From Pandoraea pulmonicola (GTDB lineage: Bacteria; Pseudomonadota; Gammaproteobacteria; Burkholderiales; Burkholderiaceae): DNA of 64,000 bases. The translations under genes were made by a program, and so were the position numbers. How positions within the stretch are numbered: the stretch's first letter is position 1; the number at the start of each line of letters is the position of its first letter. The notes under the pieces are model-generated. The model searched no databases, was not told where the DNA came from, and saw nothing but the letters and a program-made list of their open reading frames with translations. The stretch covers positions 3,844,001-3,908,000 of the forward strand of contig NZ_CP010310.2 of NCBI RefSeq assembly GCF_000815105.2, in the 5' to 3' direction. This document shows positions 1 to 10,135 of the stretch, one piece after another.

Positions 1-1524
<1,524 letters not shown>

Positions 1525-1774
1525 AGCGTGCTTGAGAGCGTGGGGACCTGGCGGGCGCAAAGCGAAGCCTGGCGGGTATTTTGCAAACTTTTGATTATAC
1601 GGGAAATCGACCTCGCCACCGCGCCACGCCGCCAACCGCAGTGCGAAACGACGCTGGTAAGACGCGAATCGACCAACGTAGACTACCGCCCACAAGTTCC
1701 GCATTGCAAAACAATGTTTCGCACATGACGCCGACAGTCGTCGTGGGGCGATCCATTCGAGGAGAGAGGTAACG

Positions 1775-2998
1775 ATGGGCGCGCTGAGTCATATCCGGGT
1801 GCTGGATCTTTCGCGTGTGCTGGCCGGTCCGTGGGCGACGCAGAACCTTGCCGACCTGGGCGCGGACGTGATCAAGGTGGAGCGCCCGGGCGTGGGCGAC
1901 GACACGCGCAGTTGGGGGCCGCCCTATCAGCGCGACGCCGAGGACAACGACACGGCCGAGGCGGCTTACTACCTTGCAGCGAATCGCAACAAGCGCTCGC
2001 TCACGCTGGACATCTCGCGCCCCGAGGGGCAGGCTATCGTGCGCGCGCTGGCCGCGCAGAGCGACGTCGTCGTCGAGAACTACAAGGTCGGCCAGCTCGC
2101 CAGATACGGACTGGATTACGCGTCGCTCAAGGCCGTCAAACCCGATCTCGTCTATTGCTCGGTAACGGGTTTCGGCCAGAACGGCCCGTATGCCTCGCGC
2201 GCCGGCTACGACTTCATCGTGCAGGGCATCGGCGGCTTCATGAGCATCACGGGCGAGCGCGACGGCCTGCCCGGCGGTGGGCCGCAGAAGGCCGGCGTGG
2301 CGATCGCCGATCTGATGACCGGCATGTACGCGAGTCTGGCGATCATGGCGGCCCTCACCCATCGCGATCGCACCGGCGTCGGGCAATACATCGACATGGC
2401 GTTACTCGACACGCAGGTCGCCATGCTCGCCAACATGAACACCAACTATCTGGCGAGCGACAAGGCGCCGGTGCGCTGGGGCAACGCGCATCCGAACATC
2501 GTGCCGTATCAGACGTTCCAGACGGGCGACGACGGCTGGATCATCGTCGCCGTGGGCAACGACGGCCAGTTCCGCAAATTCGTCGAGGCCGGCGGCGAGC
2601 CGGCACTGGCCGATGACGAACGGTTTGCCACGAACCCGTCGCGCGTGCGGCATCGCGAAGTGCTCGTGCCGCTGCTCGCGCAAATGGTTCGCAAGTTCGG
2701 CAAGGACGCGTGGATCGACAAACTGGAAGCGGCCGGCGTGCCGTGCGGCCCGATCAACACGCTGCCGGAAGTGTTCGCGCACCCGCAGGTCGTCGCGCGC
2801 GAGATGGCGGTCGAGTTGCCGCATCCTTCGGGCGGCGTCGCGCGTCTGGTGGCCAGTCCGATGAAAATGAGCGAGACGCCGCCGCTCGCCCGCACCGCCC
2901 CGCCGACGCTGGGCCAGCACAGCGACGACATCCTGCGCGAGCGCCTGGGTTTCGACGACGCGAAGATCGCCGAGCTGCGCGGCAACGGCATCGTCTGA
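1775..2998 (+). CDS. CaiB/BaiF family class III CoA-transferase
   Basis: The 407-residue product begins with the family signature [30 protein letters not shown] and carries the conserved aspartate in [14 protein letters not shown] that forms the glutamyl/aspartyl-CoA thioester in this family. It moves CoA between carboxylic acids; the substrate cannot be read from sequence. The start is supported by the purine-rich GGAGAGAGG just upstream of ATG 1775. It is divergent from alaS and stands alone. Length and motifs are normal for the family. Confidence 0.92.
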   Translation: MGALSHIRVLDLSRVLAGPWATQNLADLGADVIKVERPGVGDDTRSWGPPYQRDAEDNDTAEAAYYLAANRNKRSLTLDISRPEGQAIVRALAAQSDVVVENYKVGQLARYGLDYASLKAVKPDLVYCSVTGFGQNGPYASRAGYDFIVQGIGGFMSITGERDGLPGGGPQKAGVAIADLMTGMYASLAIMAALTHRDRTGVGQYIDMALLDTQVAMLANMNTNYLASDKAPVRWGNAHPNIVPYQTFQTGDDGWIIVAVGNDGQFRKFVEAGGEPALADDERFATNPSRVRHREVLVPLLAQMVRKFGKDAWIDKLEAAGVPCGPINTLPEVFAHPQVVAREMAVELPHPSGGVARLVASPMKMSETPPLARTAPPTLGQHSDDILRERLGFDDAKIAELRGNGIV

Positions 2999-3201
2999 GC
3001 GCATTCGGTGCAAAAAAGCCTGCCGCGATGTCATGGCGGCAACATTGCGACGTGGTTCGGCAACGATGGGCGGCGGCTTATTCGCGCAGTACGCGGTGCG
3101 CCGCGCGCCGCACGCCGCACGCCGAAAAGCGGACAGGTTCATGAGACAGTCGCGACGCTTCATCATGGCGCCGACTCCAGGAGCGCCAATTTGTAGCGTC
3201 A

Positions 3202-3246
3202 ATGGAACAAACGGCGCAAGCGGTTGTTCCATCGGGAAATTCCCGA
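3202..3246. promoter_or_regulatory. Nested palindromes, probable operator of the XRE gene
   Basis: ATGGAACAA at 3202-3210 and TTGTTCCAT at 3224-3232 form a perfect 9-bp inverted repeat with a 13-bp spacer. Directly adjoining it, 3232-3246 reads TCGGGAAATTCCCGA, a perfect 7-bp-arm palindrome. Both lie within 70 bp upstream of the helix-turn-helix gene starting at 3271, the usual place for an autoregulatory operator. Binding is inferred, not shown. Confidence 0.5.
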
Positions 3247-3270
3247 GCATAGTGTGGCAGGAAGTACAAC

Positions 3271-3831
3271 ATGGAACATGGCATGGACAGGCCTGCGATG
3301 GCGTCGGCGGGCAGTGCGCTGCGACGATGGCGCGCGCTGCGACGCATCAAGCAGGCGCACGCGGCCGAGTGGTTCGGCGTTGCGCAATCGACGTTGTCGC
3401 GCTGGGAGGCCGGCACGCTGCCGATCACGGGTGACGCGCTCGTGCGTCTCGAATCGCTGCTTTCGGCGCGTCTCGACTCGGCGGCCGACAGCGCGTTGCA
3501 GCGCCTGGTGACGCACGACACGCGTGCGGTGCATCTCGTGTGCGACGTCACGCATCGCTTGCTCGCGTGCTCGGCGGCTCGTGCGGCGGAGTTTTCATCG
3601 CCATTGTCGACGTTGATGGGTGCGTCGCTGTGGCCTTTCGCGACGCAGGCGATCGTCTCGCGGGAGGCGTCGCTGCGCGACGCGGGGTGGCATGACGGGC
3701 AAGCGCCGTCGCTGGAATTCGATACCGGCAGCAACGATTCGGTGGCGGTGCCGATCCGGGCAAGTCGTTGCCGATGGACGCGTCTCACGCTCTCGGACGG
3801 CACCGTTGCGCGTCTGGTCGAGACACTGTGA
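3271..3831 (+). CDS. XRE-type helix-turn-helix transcriptional regulator
   Basis: A 186-residue protein. Residues about 15-60 form a Cro/C1-type HTH (ALRRWRALRRIKQAHAAEWF followed by GVAQSTLSRWEAGTLPITGDAL). The C-terminal 110 residues match no domain I recognise and could be a ligand-sensing part. ATG 3271 is the first start; ATG 3283 is a possible alternative. Two palindromes immediately upstream suggest autoregulation. It precedes the HD-domain and isochorismatase-like genes on the same strand, but the gap of about 95 bases leaves co-transcription open. Confidence 0.82.
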   Translation: MEHGMDRPAMASAGSALRRWRALRRIKQAHAAEWFGVAQSTLSRWEAGTLPITGDALVRLESLLSARLDSAADSALQRLVTHDTRAVHLVCDVTHRLLACSAARAAEFSSPLSTLMGASLWPFATQAIVSREASLRDAGWHDGQAPSLEFDTGSNDSVAVPIRASRCRWTRLTLSDGTVARLVETL

Positions 3832-3926
3832 TTCCTTACGCTGCGCATAATTTATGCGTGGCGCACGTCGAAGCGCGATCCTATGCTGCTGAGCTGGCAA
3901 TGGTTCAGGTGACGGAGGTGACAGCG

Positions 3927-4649
3927 ATGGAGATGGCGCGCGAGTCGATTGAAGGACGACTGAATTTTCTGCGGACGTGCGAGCGGTTGAAGGATGTGCT
4001 CAGAAGCGGCCATACGTCATCGGGACGGCCGGAGAGCACGGCGGAGCACAGCTGGCGGCTGAGTCTCATGGCGATGGTGTTCATGGATCGACTGGGCGAC
4101 GTGGACCGCGCGAAGATGCTGGAGTTGTGTGTCGTCCACGATCTTGGGGAAGCGTTGAACGGCGATGTGCCTGCGCCCGAACAACAAGGGGGTGTGGACA
4201 AGAACGATGCCGAACGGCAGGATCTGCTGACGATATGCGAGTCGCTGGATGCACCAATGCGCGACCGGATCGTGGCATTGTGGGACGAGTATGCGCGGGG
4301 AGCAACACCGGAGGCGCGCGCCGTAAAGGCGCTCGACAAACTGGAGACGATGCTGCAGCACACGCAAGGCCGCAATCCGCCGGACTTCGACTACGCGTTC
4401 AATCTCGCCTATGGACGCCAATACACGGACGCGACGCCCTTTCTTCGTGCCGTGCGCGAACGGATCGACGAGGCGACGCGCGAACGCGGTGCGGCGGCGC
4501 GACTCGCTCCGCATGAGGTAGGAAGCGACTTGACCATCGCAAGGGGAAAACGAGATGAACACTGCACTGATCGGCCTGGACTACATTCTGGACATCATTC
4601 ACCCATCGGGGAAGCCGGCGCGATGCGCCGCGCACGCCGCTGCGCGTGA
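3927..4649 (+). CDS. HD-domain phosphohydrolase, YfbR/5'-deoxynucleotidase-like
   Basis: The HD-superfamily metal ligands are visible: His in STAEHSWRLSLMAMVF, the His-Asp pair in CVVHDLGEALNGDVP and a distal Asp in VKALDKLETMLQH. This is the layout of YfbR-like 5'-deoxynucleotidases. The start at 3927 is chosen because GGAGGTG lies six bases upstream; an in-frame ATG at 3900 lacks such a site. The frame stays open to 4649 and overlaps the next gene (start 4555) by 95 bases, so the last 30 residues are low-complexity and may be an eroded stop region. The substrate is inferred as nucleoside monophosphates. Confidence 0.8.
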   Translation: MEMARESIEGRLNFLRTCERLKDVLRSGHTSSGRPESTAEHSWRLSLMAMVFMDRLGDVDRAKMLELCVVHDLGEALNGDVPAPEQQGGVDKNDAERQDLLTICESLDAPMRDRIVALWDEYARGATPEARAVKALDKLETMLQHTQGRNPPDFDYAFNLAYGRQYTDATPFLRAVRERIDEATRERGAAARLAPHEVGSDLTIARGKRDEHCTDRPGLHSGHHSPIGEAGAMRRARRCA

Positions 4650-5127
4650 TGTGGTCGCGAAAGCGAATCAAGCGCTTGCCATCGCTCGGCGCAAGCATTG
4701 GCTGAGCATCCTCGTCAAAGTGGGTTTCCAGCGCGGCTATGCGGATTTGCCCAAGCAGTCTCCGGTCTTCGGCCGTGCCGAGGAATTTGGGGCTTTTGCC
4801 TTGGACGGTCCGGGCACCGAATTTCATCCGGATTTGCATGCCGACCTGGCCGATCTGGTCGTCGTCAAGCCGCGCGTGAGCGCGTTCTATGGCACACGGC
4901 TCGAGGCCGCGTTGCGAGCGAATCGGATAGAACGCGTCGTGCTCGCCGGGGCGAGTACCACGTGGGCGGTTCAGGCGGCGGCGCGCGACGCTCATGATCG
5001 CGATTATGAGGTCTGGGTTCTCGAGGAAGCCTGTGCGGCAGCCGACGAGGATGAGCACATACGGTCGATGGATATGCTCGCCGGCATCGCCCGAATCGTG
5101 ACGCTTGGAGAGCTTGAGCAAAACTGA
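4555..5127 (+). CDS. Isochorismatase-fold protein, catalytic Cys missing
   Basis: A 190-residue isochorismatase/cysteine-hydrolase fold. The aspartate of the triad sits in ALIGLDYILDI and the lysine in VVVKPRVSAFYGT. The third site, normally TxxCV, reads GASTTWAVQAAARDA, with Ala where the nucleophilic Cys should be. The protein therefore probably lacks amidohydrolase activity, or acts like the cysteine-free isochorismatase branch. GGGGAAAACGAG precedes the ATG. It overlaps the 3' end of the HD-domain gene, suggesting translational coupling. Confidence 0.8.
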   Translation: MNTALIGLDYILDIIHPSGKPARCAAHAAARDVVAKANQALAIARRKHWLSILVKVGFQRGYADLPKQSPVFGRAEEFGAFALDGPGTEFHPDLHADLADLVVVKPRVSAFYGTRLEAALRANRIERVVLAGASTTWAVQAAARDAHDRDYEVWVLEEACAAADEDEHIRSMDMLAGIARIVTLGELEQN

Positions 5128-5222
5128 TGACGCGTTTGGCAAGCCGGATGGCCGCCATGACAGGGGGCCATCCGCCTCGCTGCATCAAACCCATCGTCGC
5201 CTATGCCGAATGCGGAATGGGG

Positions 5223-5360
5223 AAAGAACGATTTGTGCAAATGTGGACGGTGAGCCTCTGCGAAAATAAAAAACATGTGGCAGCCTGCGATGGTCCTGCG
5301 ATGGTCCTGCGATGATGGTAGGCACGCCGCGACCGAAAGCGCCTCCGTGAGATAAAGCCA
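5223..5360 (+). promoter_or_regulatory. Conserved upstream block of repeat-protein gene 1 (138 bp)
   Basis: This is the + strand copy of the block found upstream of all six repeat-protein genes. It begins AAAGAACGATTTGTGC and runs directly to the start codon at 5361. It is 22 bp longer than the other five copies because TGCGATGGTCC is repeated near 5286-5312. Homology to the copy at 15464-15579 continues further upstream (GCCTCGCTGCATC near 5174 and 15612). It is probably a promoter and leader shared by a co-regulated effector set. Confidence 0.6.
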
Positions 5361-6587
5361 ATGTTCTCCATTTCCGGCGCTGGGGCTCCGCGCTCCCAGC
5401 CCCCCGCGACGACCTCGACGTCGCCGCCACCGACGCCATCAATCTCGACGACAACGCAGTCGGCTACCCTCGGCGCCGACGTGCGTAAGGTACGACAAGC
5501 CGATGGGGGGGCCCGTATGCCGTCGAGCCCGAGGCAACCCCAATCGCCTCACCCAACGACGGTGAGTCCGTCGACGTCGACATCAACGCAGCCGGCGACG
5601 GTCGGCGTCAATGTTCCCCCGATGCATCAGGCAGTTCAGACGTGTGGGTGTGCGGAACTGCCTATCCGCCCAGAGGCGATGCCCCCCCTGCGAAACCTCG
5701 CCCTGAAACCGCCGTTCCAAGGAACGTCCCGACAACTGGACTGGTTTGAGGCTTATCAAGAGAGCTTCGAGCAGCGCGTCAATGCGCAAGCGTTGGCGGA
5801 CATACTCTCCATGTCGACAGAACATCCGCAGCCTTATGCAATACCACCGTTGATACTCCAAATGTATTCCCCGCCAGTCCCGCAGACCAATGTCGGAGCG
5901 TTGGCCGGCACGCCATCCAGTTCGGTTCAACAACCGCAGCCCTTTGCAGTACCTGCAGTACCACCGTTGATTTTCCAAATGTATGCCGCACCGGCCCCGC
6001 AGGCCAATGTCGGAGCGTTGGCCGGCATGCCGTCCAGTTCGAGTCAACAACCGCAACTCCCCGAAACACCCGCAGCGAAAAGGCAGGTAGCGCCTCAAGG
6101 CGCAAGCCGTGGGAGCGGTGCGGGTTTCATGCCTCTTCCAGCAAAGAAACCCCATGAAAGGCTAAATATCCAAATTTTACGGGCGCTACATGATGCATTG
6201 ACCCGTGACCCCGATCTCGATCTCACAGCGTGGGCGCAAGCGCACCACCTCTGCGCCGGGACAATAAAGGGTTATGTATCCAGGGGCGCACTAACGCCGG
6301 AGGCCCAGGATCGGCTGGACGTGGCCAACGGGAAAACGTCGAGCTTGAGGAGGATGAGCGTGGACGACCTGCGCGCGCTGGATGCCATGTTGGCTGACGG
6401 CCACAACCTTAGCGTCTCGCGGTGGGCGCGAGCTCGCGGCCTGAATGCCAACTCGGCAAGAACATTTGTGCGAAACGGTGCGCTCACGCCGGCGGCACGG
6501 AGAAAGTTGCAGAATGCTGAAGGCGGCCAACCGACGGAGCCTTGGAATGCCCCTATGCCGTTTGTCAAGCGCAGGACGGGCGGCTGA
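5361..6587 (+). CDS. HTH-repeat candidate effector 1 (two 64-residue repeats)
   Basis: A 408-residue protein. Residues 1-260 are Ser/Thr/Pro/Gln-rich. They contain three copies of a unit ending GALAGMPSSSxQQPQ, where the paralogues have two, so this copy carries an internal duplication. A basic linker (PAKKPHERLNIQ) leads to two repeats of the type LRALxxALxxDxxLDLxxWA, HHLCAGTIKGYV, GALTPEAQDRLD. The second repeat is the truncated capping form seen at the end of the paralogues. It is convergent with the five minus-strand copies. Secretion and DNA binding are inferred; no function is known to me. Confidence 0.82.
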   Translation: MFSISGAGAPRSQPPATTSTSPPPTPSISTTTQSATLGADVRKVRQADGGARMPSSPRQPQSPHPTTVSPSTSTSTQPATVGVNVPPMHQAVQTCGCAELPIRPEAMPPLRNLALKPPFQGTSRQLDWFEAYQESFEQRVNAQALADILSMSTEHPQPYAIPPLILQMYSPPVPQTNVGALAGTPSSSVQQPQPFAVPAVPPLIFQMYAAPAPQANVGALAGMPSSSSQQPQLPETPAAKRQVAPQGASRGSGAGFMPLPAKKPHERLNIQILRALHDALTRDPDLDLTAWAQAHHLCAGTIKGYVSRGALTPEAQDRLDVANGKTSSLRRMSVDDLRALDAMLADGHNLSVSRWARARGLNANSARTFVRNGALTPAARRKLQNAEGGQPTEPWNAPMPFVKRRTGG

Positions 6588-6616
6588 CGCTGAAGCGATG
6601 ACCCTGTAGGCAATCT

Positions 6617-8296
6617 CTAGGTCTCGGAACTCGAGCGGCGGCCTGCGTCCGTGCCTGGCTTCGCAGCCTGGCCGTCGTCATTGCGCAGCATTTCCCGCGC
6701 CGCCGGCGTGAGCGCACCGTTTCGCACAAACGCTCTTACCGTGCTGGCATGCAGGCTATGGGTGCGCGCCCACGCCGAGACGTTGAGCCTACGGTCGAGG
6801 CCCAACGCAGCATCCAGCGCCCGCAGGTCTTCGATCCCCACCTTCCTGAAGCGCGGCGTCTTCCCGTCGGCCACATCCAACCGATCCCGGGCCTCCAGCG
6901 TCAGCACGCCTTTGGATACGTAGCCCTCTATCGACCGGGGATGAAGGTGCTTGCCTCGCGCCCACTCCGCGACGTTAAGCCCACTGTCGAGGGCCAACGC
7001 ATCACGCAGTTCCCGTAAGTCGTCCACGCTCAACGGCCCGCAGCGCCGTGCCTTTCCGTCGGCCCGATCCAACCGCCTCTGGACTTCCGGCTTCAGCGCG
7101 CCTTTGCATACCAGGTTCCTGGTTGTTCGAGTATGAAAGTGGTTCGCCAGCGCCCACTCTGTCACGTTAAGCGCGGGGTTGAGAGTCAGCGCGTCGCGCA
7201 ATGCCCGCAAGTCGTCCACTTCCATCTTTCTAAGACGCGACGCCTTCCCGTCGGCCAGTTCCAGCCGATCCTGTAAATCTGGCGCCAGTGCGCCGTAGGC
7301 TACATATCTCTTTACCGTCATGGCATTCAAGCCGCGCGCTCGTGCCCACGCAGCCACGTCGAGGCCGGGGTTGTCGGCCAGTGCGTCACGCAACGCCCGC
7401 AGATCGTCCACCTCCACCCTCCTCAAGCGCGACGCCTTCCCGTCGGCCAGTTCCAGCCGGTTCCATGCTTCCGGCGTCAGCGCGCCTTTATAGACATAAT
7501 TCCTTATTGTCCGGGCATGAAAGTGGTTCGCTCGCGCCCACGCTGCCACATCGAGCCCGGGGTCGTGGGCCAATGCGGCATTCAGCGCCCGCAAGGTTTG
7601 GGCATCTACCTTTTGGCGGGCGATTTCCGTGGGACGCGACCTGAAACCCGCACCGCTCCCACTGCCCACGGCCGCGGACGTTGACTGCTCGTTCGCCATG
7701 CGTGTTTCGGGAAGGTGCGACTGTTGAACCGAGCTCGACGGCATGCAGACCCATGCGCCTTCGTCGATCGGCGACGCCGATGCGACATCCATGCAGGATG
7801 GCATTCCCTGGAACATCAGCGCTGTGGTTCCAAAGGCAGGCGGGCGTTGCATCGAACTCGATGGCATGTCGGCCAACGCTTGAGCATTGTTGCGCTGCGC
7901 CAGGCTCTCTTGAATGGCCTCAAACCTACCCAATAGTTGCGATGTTCCGGGAGACGGCGGTTGTTTGGCGAAGTCCAGCAACGCGTCCAGCGCTCCGGCA
8001 TGGCCGCGCCGCCGCGTTCGCCCACCTGTCTGATTCGCCTGATGCACCAAGCGCATATCGGCGCTGACAGTCGTCGGTTGCCTCGACGTTGGCATCGGCA
8101 TGCTCTCGTCCCCCGCGGCGCCCGTCGTCGTTCGGAGGGGGGGCAAGAGTTGCCCCAAACTCCACGACGGAGGGAGCCATTCGTCTGCCTGGCGCACTTC
8201 GCGCACGTTGGCACCGAGGGTAGTCCACTGCGTTGACGTCGAGGTCGTCGCGGGGAACTGGAAGCATGGAACCCCAGCACCGGAAACGGAATACAT
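6617..8296 (-). CDS. HTH-repeat candidate effector 2 (five repeats)
   Basis: A 559-residue protein starting MYSVSGAG. Residues 1-230 are low-complexity with the conserved segments KQPPSPGTSQLLGRFEAIQE (111-130) and two MPSSS motifs (near 144 and 185). The linker PTEIARQKVD precedes five tandem repeats of exactly 64 residues (about 231-545). In each, helix 1 is VDDLRALRDAL, the second element contains DVAAWARA and the third, recognition-like, element reads GLNAMTVKRYV or HFHARTIRNYV, followed by GALTPEAWNRLELADGKA. The convergent neighbour 1 ends 29 bases away. Confidence 0.85.
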   Translation of the reverse strand: MYSVSGAGVPCFQFPATTSTSTQWTTLGANVREVRQADEWLPPSWSLGQLLPPLRTTTGAAGDESMPMPTSRQPTTVSADMRLVHQANQTGGRTRRRGHAGALDALLDFAKQPPSPGTSQLLGRFEAIQESLAQRNNAQALADMPSSSMQRPPAFGTTALMFQGMPSCMDVASASPIDEGAWVCMPSSSVQQSHLPETRMANEQSTSAAVGSGSGAGFRSRPTEIARQKVDAQTLRALNAALAHDPGLDVAAWARANHFHARTIRNYVYKGALTPEAWNRLELADGKASRLRRVEVDDLRALRDALADNPGLDVAAWARARGLNAMTVKRYVAYGALAPDLQDRLELADGKASRLRKMEVDDLRALRDALTLNPALNVTEWALANHFHTRTTRNLVCKGALKPEVQRRLDRADGKARRCGPLSVDDLRELRDALALDSGLNVAEWARGKHLHPRSIEGYVSKGVLTLEARDRLDVADGKTPRFRKVGIEDLRALDAALGLDRRLNVSAWARTHSLHASTVRAFVRNGALTPAAREMLRNDDGQAAKPGTDAGRRSSSET

Positions 8297-8412
8297 TGGA
8301 TTTATCTCGCGGGAGCACTTTCGATCGTGGCGTGCCCACCACCGTCGCAGGCTGCCAAGTGCTTTTTATTTTCGCAAAGGCTCATCGTCCACATTTGCAC
8401 AAATCGTTCTTT
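8297..8412 (-). promoter_or_regulatory. Conserved 116-bp upstream block of repeat-protein gene 2
   Basis: Read on the minus strand this begins AAAGAACGATTTGTGC and ends with GAGATAAATCCA immediately before the ATG at 8296. Its length is identical to the copies upstream of genes 3 to 6. It also contains a 30-codon frame starting MWTMSLCENK and ending TAA five bases before the effector ATG. Confidence 0.6.
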
Positions 8413-8513
8413 CGGTATTCCAAATTCGGCATAGGCGATGACGGGTGCGATGTGGCGAGTCAGCGTGCTGGTCTCTAGGGCAGCTCTGCTTCACGCGAGT
8501 CCGAAGCGACTCT

Positions 8514-10019
8514 CTATCGTCGATTCAACAAGTCCAGTCCTTTTGCCGTGAGCTCACCTTCCACTGTGACATATCGGATTAACTCGTGGAGCTTCAGACC
8601 GAACCTTTCCGCCCACTCCGGCAGGTCGAAGACGCCGCCACCGGCTCGCTCGACAAGAAGCGTCTGCAAGTCCCTCGGTTCCACTCCCCTGCTGGGCTTC
8701 GGGGCTTGAACGGCAGCCACAGCCACCGTCTTCTCCGGCTCCATGGACGAGTCGATGGCCCTCTGCAATCTTCTCCGTACCTCCGGCCTCAGCGTGCCTT
8801 TTCGCACAAATGTCCTTATCGTGCGGGCGTTCAAGTGACGTGCTCGCGCCCACCCGGTCACGTCAAGCTCGGAATTGCGGGCCAGTGCGTCACGCAGCGC
8901 CAGCACGTCGTCCACCTCCACCTCCCTGAAGCGCGAGGCCTTCCCTTCGGCCCGATCCAACTGATTCTGCGCCTCCGGCGTCAGCGCGCCCTTCGATACA
9001 TAGCACTCCAATGTTCTTGAATTAAGCTGATTCTGCCGCGCCCACGCTGCCACATCAAGATCTTCGTTGGCGGCCAGTGCGTCACGCAGCGCCCGCAAGT
9101 CGTCCCGTTCCACCCTCCGAAAGCGCGTTGCTTTCCCGTCGGCCACATCCAACCGGTCCTGGGCCTCCGGCGTTAACTCGCCTTTGCGTACCAAGTACTT
9201 TATTGATTGAACACGAACGTGGTTCGTTCGCGCCCAATCGGTCAAGTCGAGTTCGGAGTCGCGGGCCAATGCGTCGCGCAGCGCTCGCAGCATTTGAATG
9301 GGTACCTTTGGGCGGGGGATTTTTATCGGTAGGGGCGTGGAACCAGCACCGCTCCCGCTGCCGGCGCTCCCGGACACCGGCCGCGTTTGCGCTGTGTGTG
9401 CTTGCGGAAGATACGGCTGTTGAAACGAGCTCGACGGCATACAGGCGAACGCTTCGGCATTGACCGGCGGCGCCGGTGCAATATCCATATATGTCAGCAT
9501 CCATTCATGTATCAGCTCGGGGGTTTCAGGGGGCGGCGGGCATTCGATCGAGCTTGACGGCATGTCGGTCAGGGCCTGGGCATCGCCGCGCCGCGCAAAG
9601 CGCTCTTGAATCGCCTCGAACCTGCTCAGTTCCCGGGATGTTCCGGGGGACAGCGGTTGTTGGATGAAGTCGACCAAGGCGCCCGCCACTCCAGCATGGG
9701 TAGGGGATTCCGCTCGCCCGCCAGTCTGATCCACCCGGTGTACCCAGCGCACGTTGACGCCGATCGCAGTCGACTGTGTTGATGTTGACGTCGGTTGGCT
9801 GACGTTTTCCGGGGGCGGTCCAGCCCCGGTCGTCGCGCTAAGGGGCGACAGGCGTTGCCCCAAACCCGACGGCATACGGGACCACCCGTCAACCTGGCGC
9901 ACCTCGCGCACGCTGGCGTCGAAGGGCATCGACCTCGTTGCTGTCGTGGGCAGTGCCGACGTCGAGGTCGTCGCGGGGAGCGGGGAGCACGGAACCACGG
10001 TTCCGGAAACGGGATACAT
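8514..10019 (-). CDS. HTH-repeat candidate effector 3 (three repeats plus divergent cap)
   Basis: A 501-residue protein starting MYPVSGTV at 10019; a TTG six codons upstream is in frame, but all paralogues use this ATG. The N-terminal low-complexity part, FIQQPLSPGTSRELSRFEAI segment and MPSSS motifs match the family. Three 64-residue repeats follow the basic linker PIKIPRPKVP. After a spacer rich in Val/Ala/Pro comes a fourth, divergent unit (FDLPEWAERFGLKLHELIRY) and a stop soon after. This extra unit is absent from the paralogues and may be an ancestral or degenerate cap. Confidence 0.84.
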   Translation of the reverse strand: MYPVSGTVVPCSPLPATTSTSALPTTATRSMPFDASVREVRQVDGWSRMPSGLGQRLSPLSATTGAGPPPENVSQPTSTSTQSTAIGVNVRWVHRVDQTGGRAESPTHAGVAGALVDFIQQPLSPGTSRELSRFEAIQERFARRGDAQALTDMPSSSIECPPPPETPELIHEWMLTYMDIAPAPPVNAEAFACMPSSSFQQPYLPQAHTAQTRPVSGSAGSGSGAGSTPLPIKIPRPKVPIQMLRALRDALARDSELDLTDWARTNHVRVQSIKYLVRKGELTPEAQDRLDVADGKATRFRRVERDDLRALRDALAANEDLDVAAWARQNQLNSRTLECYVSKGALTPEAQNQLDRAEGKASRFREVEVDDVLALRDALARNSELDVTGWARARHLNARTIRTFVRKGTLRPEVRRRLQRAIDSSMEPEKTVAVAAVQAPKPSRGVEPRDLQTLLVERAGGGVFDLPEWAERFGLKLHELIRYVTVEGELTAKGLDLLNRR

Positions 10020-10135
10020 TGGATCTATCTCGCGCAAGCGCTTTCGATTGCGGCGTACCCACCACCGTCGCAGGCTGCCATCTGCCTTTTATTGTCGCAA
10101 AGGCTCTCCGTCCACATTTGCATGAATCGCTCTTT
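10020..10135 (-). promoter_or_regulatory. Conserved 116-bp upstream block of repeat-protein gene 3
   Basis: The minus-strand block begins AAAGAGCGATTCATGC and ends GAGATAGATCCA before the ATG at 10019. The 3' end of gene 4 runs into this block: the coding frame of gene 4 stops at the TAA at 10089-10091 inside it. The usual 65-100 bp of intergenic sequence found between the other tandem copies is missing here. Confidence 0.6.
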
